The notes under the pieces are model-generated. The model saw only the letters and a list, made by a program, of their open reading frames with translations. It was not told where the DNA came from and ran no database searches. This document shows positions 7,237 to 14,453 of a DNA stretch of 18,178 nucleotides, piece by piece; the first letter of the stretch is position 1; the number at the start of each line of letters is the position of its first letter. Position numbers and translations under genes: made by a program. Origin of the DNA: JALOTE01 sp031422195. Its GTDB lineage: Bacteria; Pseudomonadota; Alphaproteobacteria; Rhizobiales; Rhizobiaceae. The stretch is taken from the NCBI GenBank assembly GCA_031422195.1, contig JANOPZ010000057.1:1-18178 (forward strand), read 5' to 3'.

Positions 7237-7250
7237 TTTCAGGCCACCGT

Positions 7251-8801
7251 ATGAAAGATGAACTGAACACATCCATGCGTGAGTGCGCTGCCACTAAAAT
7301 TAACCCAGCCGCTCGGGATGGGGACTTCGGGGATATAATGATGATTGATGAGAATGGTGACACGGGGCCTGCCCTGTTCCAGCGTGTCACGCGCAAACTG
7401 AAGGTCCGCGTTGGAAGCGAAGTCTATTCAAGCTGGTTTGGCCGGATAAAATTAGATGAAGCTTCAAAAAGCGTTGTACGCTTGTCGGTTCCGACAACTT
7501 TTTTGCGCTCTTGGATTAACAGCCACTATTTGGCAACAATAACAGAATTATGGCGCGACGAAAATCCTGAGTTGATGAAGTTAGAAATTGTGGTTCGCAC
7601 AGCCGTGCGTGCTCGCCCGGTTGAAGATGCTGAGAAGGTTGAAGACCGTTCAGCGAGTGACGCTGCAAAAGTGCCGGCAAACAAGCCGCGCGGCAGTGAC
7701 CCTGCTTATGCGCAGGCTGTCATACAAAATGCCGGTTCGCCAGCCAAAAGCGTCATTGGTTCGCCATTGGATGCACGCTATTCATTTGGGGCCTTTGTTG
7801 AAGGCGCTTCGAACCGGGTGGCATTGGCAGCAGCAAAGTCTGTGGCCGAAAGCGACAGTGGCTCTGTGCGGTTTAACCCGCTTTACATCTACGCCTCAGT
7901 TGGGCTTGGCAAAACACATTTGCTACAGGCCATTGCCAATGGCGCTTTAGCGCGCCGGCCGCGCTCGCGTGTGGTTTACCTCACGGCTGAATATTTTATG
8001 TGGCGTTTTGCCAAAGCCATCAAAGATAATCATGCGCTCGTGTTCAAAGAGCAGCTGCGTGACATTGATTTGCTGATTATTGATGACATGCAGTTTTTGC
8101 AGGGCCATCAAATCCAGCATGAGTTTTGCCATCTGATCAATATGCTGCTTGATAGCGCAAAGCAGGTGGTTGTTGCTGCCGACCGGCCGGTGGGCGAACT
8201 TGATTCGCTCGAACCGCGCATCAAGTCGCGCCTTTCAGGCGGCATGTCGATTGGCATGACTTCGCCTGATTATGAAATGCGGCTCGAAATGCTTCGCAAC
8301 CGCTTGGTTGCGGCGCAAGCTGAAGACGTAAGCCTTGATGTACCGGAAGACGTGTTGAAACATATTGCGAAAACAATTGTGGGTTCAGGACGCGAGCTGG
8401 AAGGCGCATTTAATCAATTGCTGTTTCGCCGCACGTTTGAAGCTGACATCTCCGTCGAGCGCGTCGATAGTTTAATCGGGCAAATCTACCGCGCTTCTGA
8501 AGCAAAGCGTATTCGAATTGAGGATATTCAGCGGGTTGTCGCGCGTCATTATTCAGTGACACGCACGGAGTTGGTTTCTGCCCGCCGCACACGCACCGTG
8601 GTTAAACCGCGGCAAGTGGCCATGTATCTCGCTAAAGTGATGACACCACGCTCCCTGCCGGAAATCGGCCGCCGGTTTGGCAACCGTGATCATACGACGG
8701 TGCTCCATGCAGTGCGAAAAATTGAGGGCTTGGCCAAGGACGACAACAAGCTGGAGCAGGAATTGGAATTGTTGCAGCGCTTGATTCAAGACCAAAGTTG
8801 A
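7251..8801 (+). CDS. dnaA: Chromosomal replication initiator protein DnaA
   Basis: A protein of 516 aa. DnaA binds DnaA boxes, opens the origin and loads the replicative helicase. Domain I (about residues 40-115) includes the family stretch VYSSWFGRIKL; a variable linker follows to about 170. The AAA+ domain III has Walker A ASVGLGKT (215-222, Lys221), Walker B DLLIIDD (273-279) and sensor segments. Domain IV ends with the DNA-binding signature GRRFGNRDHTTVLHAV (from 473). The two residues before VGLGKT are Ala-Ser instead of the common Gly-Gly, which I believe is usual for rhizobial DnaA. Start 7251 has AGG at 7241-7243; ATG-ATG at 7338/7341 behind GGGGAT is an alternative that would drop about 30 poorly conserved residues. 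Confidence 0.98.
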   Translation: MKDELNTSMRECAATKINPAARDGDFGDIMMIDENGDTGPALFQRVTRKLKVRVGSEVYSSWFGRIKLDEASKSVVRLSVPTTFLRSWINSHYLATITELWRDENPELMKLEIVVRTAVRARPVEDAEKVEDRSASDAAKVPANKPRGSDPAYAQAVIQNAGSPAKSVIGSPLDARYSFGAFVEGASNRVALAAAKSVAESDSGSVRFNPLYIYASVGLGKTHLLQAIANGALARRPRSRVVYLTAEYFMWRFAKAIKDNHALVFKEQLRDIDLLIIDDMQFLQGHQIQHEFCHLINMLLDSAKQVVVAADRPVGELDSLEPRIKSRLSGGMSIGMTSPDYEMRLEMLRNRLVAAQAEDVSLDVPEDVLKHIAKTIVGSGRELEGAFNQLLFRRTFEADISVERVDSLIGQIYRASEAKRIRIEDIQRVVARHYSVTRTELVSARRTRTVVKPRQVAMYLAKVMTPRSLPEIGRRFGNRDHTTVLHAVRKIEGLAKDDNKLEQELELLQRLIQDQS

Positions 8802-8942
8802 GTTTTGAAGATTAACACTGTTGAATCTGGTGAATCTGGTGATTCAACGCTTTGGCAGCATCTGGGGTGCTTGCCTTTCAAGGGGTTTCACATTCATGAT
8901 AGATCTCAATTAGTTTAAAGCACAGCACGGATTTAGAGTATC
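8802..8942. promoter_or_regulatory. dnaA-dnaN spacer with phased GANTC methylation sites
   Basis: The 9-mer GAATCTGGT occurs twice in tandem (8823-8831, 8832-8840) and is followed by GATTC. The outer parts form an 8-bp inverted repeat, GTTGAATC (8820-8827) with GATTCAAC (8841-8848). This places three GANTC sites exactly 9 bases apart (8823, 8832, 8841). A fourth, in the palindrome CTTGATTCAAG (8780-8790), lies in the end of dnaA. GANTC is the target of the alphaproteobacterial cell-cycle methylase CcrM and part of GcrA-responsive promoters, so I infer methylation-dependent control of dnaN. No T-run follows, so it is not a terminator. Confidence 0.55.
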
Positions 8943-10061
8943 ATGCGCGTCACTCTTGAGCGGTCAAATCTCCTCAAAAGCCTTTCCCACGTCTACCGCG
9001 TGGTGGAGCGCAAAAATACGATTGCGATTTTGTCCAATGTGTTGCTTTCGGCATCCGGGTCAGAGCTGACGCTGAAAGCCACCGACCTTGATCTCGAAAT
9101 TACTGAGACTGCGCCTGCCATGGTGGAGCAATCGGGTGAGACAACCGTGCCGGCCCATTTGCTGCATGATATTGTCCGTAAATTGCATGATGGAGCTGAG
9201 GTGATGCTATCGCTGTCTGATGATGGCCGCACATTGAATGTGATCGCCGGTAAAGCCAACTTTCAACTGCAGTGCTTACCAAAATCAGAGTTTCCGGAAC
9301 TTTCATCCGGTACTTTCACCCATATTTTCCGCATGCCGTCTGACAAGCTGAAAACACTGATCAACCGCACACAGTTTGCGATCTCCAATGAGGAAACCCG
9401 CTATTACTTGAACGGCATTTACATGCACACCGTAACGGTTGGCGGCGATTTGATTTTGCGCGCTGTGGCAACCGATGGCCACCGCTTGGCACGCGCTGAG
9501 ATTGTTGCGCCTTCCGGGTCTGAGCAAATGCCCGGCATTATTGTGCCGCGCAAAACCGTTGGCGAAATTCAAAAGCTCATTGAAGAGGGTGAAGCGCCGG
9601 CAACGCTGGAAATTTCAGACACAAAAATCCGCCTGACCTATGGCCCGGTGGTGCTGACCTCGAAACTGATTGATGGCACGTTTCCCGATTATCAGCGCGT
9701 TATCCCAACGGGAAATGACCGCCGCCTGCGGATCGACCGTGACACATTTCAGCGTGCGGTTGACCGGGTGTCGACGATTTCAACCGAACGCGGACGGGCG
9801 GTTAAATTGGCCATCAGCGAAGGGCAAATTGTGCTTAACGTTAATAACCCCGGCTCTGGAAACGCAACCGAAGAGCTGGCTGCAGACTATTCCTCGGAAG
9901 CAATGGAAATCGGATTTAACGCCAAATATTTGCTGGATATAGCCAGCCAAGTTTCCGGCAGCGAAATTGGCTTCATGCTGGCTGATGCCGCTTCGCCAAC
10001 CCTGATCGAAGACAGTTCAGATAAAAGCGTGCTCTATGTGTTGATGCCAATGCGGGTTTGA
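8943..10061 (+). CDS. dnaN: DNA polymerase III beta subunit (sliding clamp)
   Basis: A protein of 372 aa, the typical length. The dimeric ring-shaped clamp tethers DNA polymerase III and many repair proteins to DNA. Landmarks are the N-terminal ALSNVL-like stretch (AILSNVLLSA), ATDLDLEI near residue 48, the ATDGHRLA motif at the start of the middle domain, GTFPDYQRVIP, and the C-terminal VLMPMRV that forms the client-binding cleft. It follows dnaA after 141 bp and precedes recF by 4 bases. The ATG has no strong Shine-Dalgarno sequence. The spacer carrying GANTC sites probably contains its own promoter. Confidence 0.98.
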   Translation: MRVTLERSNLLKSLSHVYRVVERKNTIAILSNVLLSASGSELTLKATDLDLEITETAPAMVEQSGETTVPAHLLHDIVRKLHDGAEVMLSLSDDGRTLNVIAGKANFQLQCLPKSEFPELSSGTFTHIFRMPSDKLKTLINRTQFAISNEETRYYLNGIYMHTVTVGGDLILRAVATDGHRLARAEIVAPSGSEQMPGIIVPRKTVGEIQKLIEEGEAPATLEISDTKIRLTYGPVVLTSKLIDGTFPDYQRVIPTGNDRRLRIDRDTFQRAVDRVSTISTERGRAVKLAISEGQIVLNVNNPGSGNATEELAADYSSEAMEIGFNAKYLLDIASQVSGSEIGFMLADAASPTLIEDSSDKSVLYVLMPMRV

Positions 10062-10065
10062 TTGG

Positions 10066-11226
10066 GTGCAATCTGACAAAACACTTAAGCCGGTTCGGCT
10101 GACCGCTCTTACGCTTTTAGATTTTCGCAATTACGCCAGCCTTTCGGTGCAACTTGAGCCGCGCCATATTGTGCTGACCGGCCAAAATGGCGCCGGTAAA
10201 ACTAATTTTTTAGAAGCGATATCGCTTCTTACGCCGGGACGTGGGCTCCGGCGCGCCGCCTATGACGATATGGCGCGCAAGGCGGGTGTTGGTGGCTTTG
10301 CAATCGGAGCAAAGGTAAACATTGACAATGACGAGACGCAACTTGGCACGGGTCTTGGCGCAGCTGTTGGCGAAGTCTCGGGCGCGCGGATCGTCCGCAT
10401 CAATGGTACACAAGAAAAAAGCGTTGATGCCTTAAACGACCACCTCCGGCTGACGTGGCTAACACCGGCGATGGATGGGGTGTTTACTGGCCCCGCTGCC
10501 GACCGGCGCAAAATGCTGGACCGTATGGTGCTGGCGGTTGAACCGGCCCATGGCCGCCATGCAATTGACTTTGAAAAAGCCATCCGCAGCCGCAACCGGC
10601 TGATTGCCGACGATGTCAATGATACGGCTTGGTTTTCCGCGCTGGAGCACGAAATCGGCACGCATGGTGCGGCCATCACATTGGCACGGCACCGGTTCAT
10701 TGCAGCACTTAATGCCATGGCCACATCTGGTTTTGATCGCGCTGCGTTTCCTTTTGCTGGCCTCTCATTGGTGAGCGAAATCGACGCGCTTGCCTCAAAC
10801 GTACAAGATTTGGCCGAAACTTATCGAGCCGCGCTGGCCCGCTCCCGCCCCGCAGACCGGCAAGCCGGGCGCACGTTGATCGGCCCGCATCGCAGCGAAC
10901 TTGAGGTCACGCATGTTGCCAAAAACATGCCCGCTGCTATTGCCTCGACCGGTGAACAAAAGGCACTGCTCGCCGGAATGGTCTTAGCCCATGCCGCCTT
11001 GATTGCGCAGACCAGCGGCCTCACTGCACTCTTGCTGCTTGATGAAATCGGTGCGCATTTTGATGCAGGCCGCCGGGCGCAACTGTTTGAAATCCTCGAT
11101 CAACTCGGCGGGCAAGCCATCATGACTGGCACGGAAACGCATCTGTTTGATGCATTGGAAAACCGCGCGCAGTTCTTCAATATTACTGATAGCGTGGTGC
11201 GTCCACAGGACAGCCGCCATGACTGA
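10066..11226 (+). CDS. recF: DNA replication and repair protein RecF
   Basis: A protein of 386 aa starting with GTG at 10066, 4 bases after dnaN. RecF is an SMC/ABC-like ATPase that helps load RecA at single-strand gaps, with RecO and RecR. Visible motifs are the N-terminal LTLLDFRNYASL, Walker A GQNGAGKT (39-46, Lys45), the ABC-type signature STGEQKALLAG (294-304), and Walker B LLLLDE (322-327) followed by IGAHFD. The last 8 bases overlap the start of the moeB-like gene, so translation is probably coupled. Direct start-codon support is limited to a weak GCGGG stretch upstream. Confidence 0.97.
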   Translation: MQSDKTLKPVRLTALTLLDFRNYASLSVQLEPRHIVLTGQNGAGKTNFLEAISLLTPGRGLRRAAYDDMARKAGVGGFAIGAKVNIDNDETQLGTGLGAAVGEVSGARIVRINGTQEKSVDALNDHLRLTWLTPAMDGVFTGPAADRRKMLDRMVLAVEPAHGRHAIDFEKAIRSRNRLIADDVNDTAWFSALEHEIGTHGAAITLARHRFIAALNAMATSGFDRAAFPFAGLSLVSEIDALASNVQDLAETYRAALARSRPADRQAGRTLIGPHRSELEVTHVAKNMPAAIASTGEQKALLAGMVLAHAALIAQTSGLTALLLLDEIGAHFDAGRRAQLFEILDQLGGQAIMTGTETHLFDALENRAQFFNITDSVVRPQDSRHD

Positions 11227-11995
11227 GATATTCTTGCCCGAAGAAATCGCGCGATATCGCCGCCATTTGGTTTTGCCAGAGATTGGCGGACCGGGCCAGC
11301 AAAAGCTCAAAGCTGCGCATGTTGCGGTGCTGGGCGCTGGCGGCCTTGGTGCGCCGGTGATTGCAATACTGGCAGCAGCTGGTGTTGGCAAAATGACTTT
11401 GATTGATGATGATGATGTGGATTTATCAAATTTGCAGCGCCAGTTCATCCACCGGACGGTTGATCAAAATATCGCAAAAGTGGAAAGTGCAGCACGATTT
11501 TGCCAAGCGTTAAACCCGCATGTTGAAATAGAGCACTATCGAACACGGCTAACCGCAGATAATGCAACATCGCTTATTTCCGGCGCATCACTTGCCATTG
11601 ACGGCAGCGATAATTTTGCCGCCCGCCGCGCTTTGGCCGCCGCCAGTGAAGCTGCAAAAATTCCGATGGTCACAGGAGCGGTTAACCGTTTTGATGGATC
11701 ACTTTCAGCCATCGCCCCGCATTTGACGGATCATAAAGGCCGCCCTGCCCCATTTTTCAGCGATCTTTACCCTAACGATCCGCCAGCCGGTTTGCTGGCC
11801 TCATGCGCTGAAATAGGTATTGTTGGCGCGCTGACGGGCGTGATCGGCATGCTAATGGGGATGGAAGCCGTTAAGTTGATCACCGGCGCGGGCCAGCCGC
11901 TGGTGGGCCGCGTGATGCTGTACGACGGGCTTAATGCCCGGTTTTCAGAGTTGAGATACAAGCGAAATGCTGCTGACTTGCTGCATTTGCGTTAA
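11219..11995 (+). CDS. MoeB/ThiF-family adenylyltransferase (E1-like)
   Basis: A protein of 258 aa. E1-like proteins adenylate the C-terminal glycine of ubiquitin-like sulfur carriers (MoaD for molybdopterin, ThiS for thiamine). The start at ATG 11219 overlaps recF by 8 bases and gives the family opening EEIARYRRHLVLPEIGG. Motifs are the nucleotide-binding loop GAGGLG (39-44), the acidic stretch DDDDVDLSNLQRQ (63-75) with Arg74, Lys87, Asp131 in DGSDNF, and conserved Cys196 in ASCAEIG. The four zinc-binding cysteines of E. coli MoeB are missing: the first pair is replaced by PFFSDLYP and the C-terminus has none. Position after recF matches Brucella, where the gene is annotated moeB; I leave the symbol empty because MoeB and ThiF cannot be separated here. 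Confidence 0.88.
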   Translation: MTEIFLPEEIARYRRHLVLPEIGGPGQQKLKAAHVAVLGAGGLGAPVIAILAAAGVGKMTLIDDDDVDLSNLQRQFIHRTVDQNIAKVESAARFCQALNPHVEIEHYRTRLTADNATSLISGASLAIDGSDNFAARRALAAASEAAKIPMVTGAVNRFDGSLSAIAPHLTDHKGRPAPFFSDLYPNDPPAGLLASCAEIGIVGALTGVIGMLMGMEAVKLITGAGQPLVGRVMLYDGLNARFSELRYKRNAADLLHLR

Positions 11996-11998
11996 TCT

Positions 11999-12023
11999 CC
12001 TGAAGTTTCATCAGGCTCGAAAG
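11999..12023 (+). terminator. Weak hairpin between convergent moeB-like and hydroxyacid dehydrogenase genes
   Basis: CCTGA (11999-12003), loop AGTTTCA, TCAGG (12011-12015) lies in the 32-bp gap between two converging genes. The stem is only 5 bp and no clean T-run follows, so function as a terminator is uncertain. Confidence 0.25.
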
Positions 12024-12027
12024 TCTT

Positions 12028-13050
12028 TTACAGCAGCACATCGAGCACCCTGTCTGGAGGACGATGGCCATCCAGAAATGTGCGGATATTAATCAAAACG
12101 CGGTCACCCATTTCGTGGCGGGCATCAAGCGTGGCCGAACTCATATGGGGCAAAATCACGGCTTTGCCTGCATTGACCAGTTTCATTAGACGGCGGTCGA
12201 TTTTGGGTTCATGACTGAACACATCGAGGCCCGCGCCTGCCAACCGGTTTTCAGCCAAGGCCACGATCATTGCTTCTTCGTCGATAATGTCGCCACGCGC
12301 GGTGTTGATTACAAAGCTTGCCGGTTTCATCAGTGCAATGCGCCGTGCCGACAGCAGATGAAAGGTTGAAGGTGTTGATGGGCAATTGACCGATAAAATA
12401 TCAATTTGCGGCAACATTTGGTCAAAACTATCCCAATAAGTCGCGCCAAGCTCCACTTCCGTTGCAGCCTGTGCCGGTTTTCGGTTGTGGTAATGAATTT
12501 CAAGGCCAAACGCTTTGGCGCGGCGGGCAACGGCAGTACCCACACGGCCCATGCCCAAAATACCCAATTTTTTGCCACGCAGACGGTGGCCAAGCATCCA
12601 TGTCGGCGACCAACCGGCCCAGCTTTGGTCTTCGCGCAAGACTGACGCGCCTTCAATGATGCGGCGCGGGACAGCTAATATCAAAGCCATGGCAAGGTCG
12701 GCGGTATCTTCTGACAAAACATTAGGCGTGTTTGTCACCATTATCCCGCGGGCGGCCGCGGCTTTGAGATCAATATTGTCGACGCCATTCCCATAATTGG
12801 CGATGAGTTTGAGGTTCGGGCCGGCAGAATTGATCAATGCTTCATCAATACGGTCTGTCACCGTGGGCACCAGAACTGTGGCTTCGCGCATGGCAACAGC
12901 CAATTCATCGCGGCTCATAGGTGGATCATCATTTCTAAACCGGCAATCGAAAAGTTCTGCCATGCGAGTTTCGACCCGCTCGGGCAGTTTGCGCGTGATA
13001 ACAATTATGGATGCTTTATGAGCCATTTCAGTTTGATCACTCATGTTCAT
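12028..13050 (-). CDS. D-isomer-specific 2-hydroxyacid dehydrogenase (glyoxylate reductase-like)
   Basis: A protein of 340 aa that reduces 2-ketoacids such as glyoxylate or hydroxypyruvate with NAD(P)H. Landmarks are the substrate-side loop ANYGNGVDNID (84-94), the Rossmann motif GMGRVG (166-171), and the catalytic triad Arg252 (NTARGDIID), Glu281 (SHEP) and His302 (LPHMSSAT). The residues after the first Rossmann strand are HNRKPA; the Arg favours NADP(H), an inference. ATG codons at 13050, 13044 and 13026 are possible starts, none with a clear ribosome site; 13026 would give the family-like beginning MAHKASIIVITRKLP. It diverges from the SH3-like gene across about 160 bp. Confidence 0.92.
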   Translation of the reverse strand: MNMSDQTEMAHKASIIVITRKLPERVETRMAELFDCRFRNDDPPMSRDELAVAMREATVLVPTVTDRIDEALINSAGPNLKLIANYGNGVDNIDLKAAAARGIMVTNTPNVLSEDTADLAMALILAVPRRIIEGASVLREDQSWAGWSPTWMLGHRLRGKKLGILGMGRVGTAVARRAKAFGLEIHYHNRKPAQAATEVELGATYWDSFDQMLPQIDILSVNCPSTPSTFHLLSARRIALMKPASFVINTARGDIIDEEAMIVALAENRLAGAGLDVFSHEPKIDRRLMKLVNAGKAVILPHMSSATLDARHEMGDRVLINIRTFLDGHRPPDRVLDVLL

Positions 13051-13210
13051 AATTTTGGGTTCGGATTATCCGGCTTTAGCTGAAACTTAACCTTAAACCG
13101 GCATCGTGACGCTGGTGAGATTGCAAGGGTTTAGCGTTGATCGTGGCGCTGGCAAGCAATTTTGCATCTTTAGTGTGTTTAATGTATCGGGTTCTGGGTG
13201 CGTTTTCCTT

Positions 13211-13900
13211 ATGCAATATCGTATAATCTCAAAAATAGTCAGTTCATTGAGCATGGCGCTCTGCCTTGTTGCATTGTCGGCTACGGCCAGATCGGCTGAG
13301 CTTGAGACACAGCCTGAAGGTGCTGCGACACTTGGGTCAGCGCTTGGGACGACACTTGGGACGACATTTGGGCTTGAAACAACGGGTTCCATTGCGCCCG
13401 GCGGCGCGAAACTGGGGGCCAGCGGTTTGGCATTACCACGTTTTGCGAGTTTGAAGTCAGGAAACATCAATGTTCGCGTGGGTCCCGGCAAGGAAAACGC
13501 CATTCTTTGGAATTATGTCAAGGCCGGCCTGCCCGTGGAAATCGTGCTTGAGTTTGATACTTGGCGCAAAATACGCGATTCTGAAGGTGTTGAAGGCTGG
13601 GTGTCGCAAGCCATGCTATCGGGGCGTCGTACAGCAACAGTTGAGCCGCAGTTAGCTAAAAAGACGGGGGATATTACCAGTATTATTGAAGCTGCTTCTG
13701 CAGAACCAGAACTCACTGTACCCTTGTTTGCCAAGCCGCAAGACAACGCCCGCCGCGTTGCGTTGCTGGAGCCGGGTGTCAACGTAGACGTGATGACCTG
13801 CGATGCCCAATGGTGCTCGGTAACGACAGGAGCCTATGGCGGCTGGATTGAAAAGTCGCGGTTATGGGGCGTTTATACAGCTGAGATCATTGACGACTAG
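13211..13900 (+). CDS. Exported SH3-like domain protein (SH3_4 / COG3807 type)
   Basis: A protein of 229 aa. The frame is open back to a GTG at 13106, but ATG 13211 gives a clean signal peptide (basic MQYRIISK, hydrophobic 9-26, cut after ARSA at 29). A low-complexity linker with repeated LGTT units (about 40-60, encoded by the repeated 12-mer CTTGGGACGACA) leads to two bacterial SH3-like modules: residues 78-138 (SGNINVRVGPGKENAI, GWVSQAML) and 167-222 (LFAKPQDNA, GWIEKSRLWG). Such periplasmic modules often bind peptidoglycan or partner proteins; the true role is unknown. Cys197 and Cys202 in CDAQWC may form a disulfide. It converges on the GNAT gene with a 60-bp gap. Confidence 0.85.
   Translation: MQYRIISKIVSSLSMALCLVALSATARSAELETQPEGAATLGSALGTTLGTTFGLETTGSIAPGGAKLGASGLALPRFASLKSGNINVRVGPGKENAILWNYVKAGLPVEIVLEFDTWRKIRDSEGVEGWVSQAMLSGRRTATVEPQLAKKTGDITSIIEAASAEPELTVPLFAKPQDNARRVALLEPGVNVDVMTCDAQWCSVTTGAYGGWIEKSRLWGVYTAEIIDD
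13349..13372 (+). repeat. Imperfect tandem 12-mer in the SH3-protein linker
   Basis: CTTGGGACGACA occurs in two near-identical adjacent copies and is flanked by the partial copies CTTGGGTCAGCG and TTTGGGCTTG. It encodes the LGTT-type linker between the signal peptide and the first SH3-like module. Copy number in such a linker could vary between strains. Confidence 0.5.
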
Positions 13901-13960
13901 GCGGTTCTTGATCATGACGAATTAGGATCGCTAAGAAACCAGTCTGCAGTTAACAATGCT

Positions 13961-14437
13961 CTAGGATACCATATCCAACGTCATGTAAAGACTGTGCGGA
14001 TCCGCTGTATAATCGCCAAACGGGCCGCACGTTTTGAAACCAAAGCTCTCGTACAGTTTTTGTGCTGGCATAAATGGCGGGGTCCGGCCGGTTTCCAGCC
14101 AAAGCGAACTTAGGCCGCGCTGTTTGGCTTGCCCTATAAGATGCGCTACCAAATCGCGTGCAATGCCTTTGCCGCGCCGCTCTTTTATAGTGTGCATGGA
14201 TTTGATTTCGCCGTGCCGATTATTCTGTGCGCCGAACTCTTTTAGCGCCACACAGCCCACCATTTGGCCATCAAGCCTACCAGACCAAAACGTGATTTCA
14301 GGCAGACGAAGCCGATTGAGGTCAAGCGCATAGACGCTCCCCGCCGGTGTGATTTCATACATTAAATCGAGATGACGCTGCAGCAGCGCGGCGATTTCGG
14401 GGCCACGTAAATCATCAACAGCAATAATAAGTGACAC
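13961..14437 (-). CDS. GNAT-family N-acetyltransferase
   Basis: A protein of 158 aa starting with GTG at 14437, with GGAG 7 bases upstream. GNAT enzymes move the acetyl group of acetyl-CoA to an amine. The acetyl-CoA motif A is visible as GEIKSMHTIKERRGKGIARDL (R/Q-x-x-G-x-G/A core at 87-94), followed by the helix of motif B with the typical LYESFGFKTCGPF end (128-140). The substrate cannot be read. It is the last gene of a leftward unit, 16 bases after corA. Confidence 0.9.
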   Translation of the reverse strand: MSLIIAVDDLRGPEIAALLQRHLDLMYEITPAGSVYALDLNRLRLPEITFWSGRLDGQMVGCVALKEFGAQNNRHGEIKSMHTIKERRGKGIARDLVAHLIGQAKQRGLSSLWLETGRTPPFMPAQKLYESFGFKTCGPFGDYTADPHSLYMTLDMVS

Positions 14438-14453
14438 TTAGAAACTCCGTTTG

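Larger units (their letters stand above)
6681..7250. other. Gene-free rpsT-dnaA intergenic region (dnaA control region; weak oriC candidate)
   Basis: About 570 bp without a credible gene on either strand. From the left it holds: a short palindrome CACAA-A-TTGTG (6726-6736); an AT-rich tract (about 6765-6845); a near-match DnaA box TTATCAATA (6825-6833); one perfect DnaA box (6846-6854); a hairpin CAGCT-TTAT-AGCTG (6918-6931) followed by a T-rich stretch; the 11-mer TAGACGGTAAA twice (6869-6879 and 6974-6984); one GANTC site (7005-7009); then an AT-rich promoter zone and a 10-bp inverted repeat before dnaA. In studied Rhizobiales and Caulobacter, oriC lies near hemE rather than dnaA, so I favour dnaA regulation over an origin. 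Confidence 0.6.

Noticed and set aside
10260..10724. Minus-strand open frame of 154 codons within recF
   Set aside because: Ser/Ala/Arg-rich shadow of the recF coding frame; no start signal and no recognisable domain.
13106..13210. GTG start for the SH3-like protein
   Set aside because: Would place 35 non-conserved residues before a clear signal peptide; ATG 13211 fits export better.
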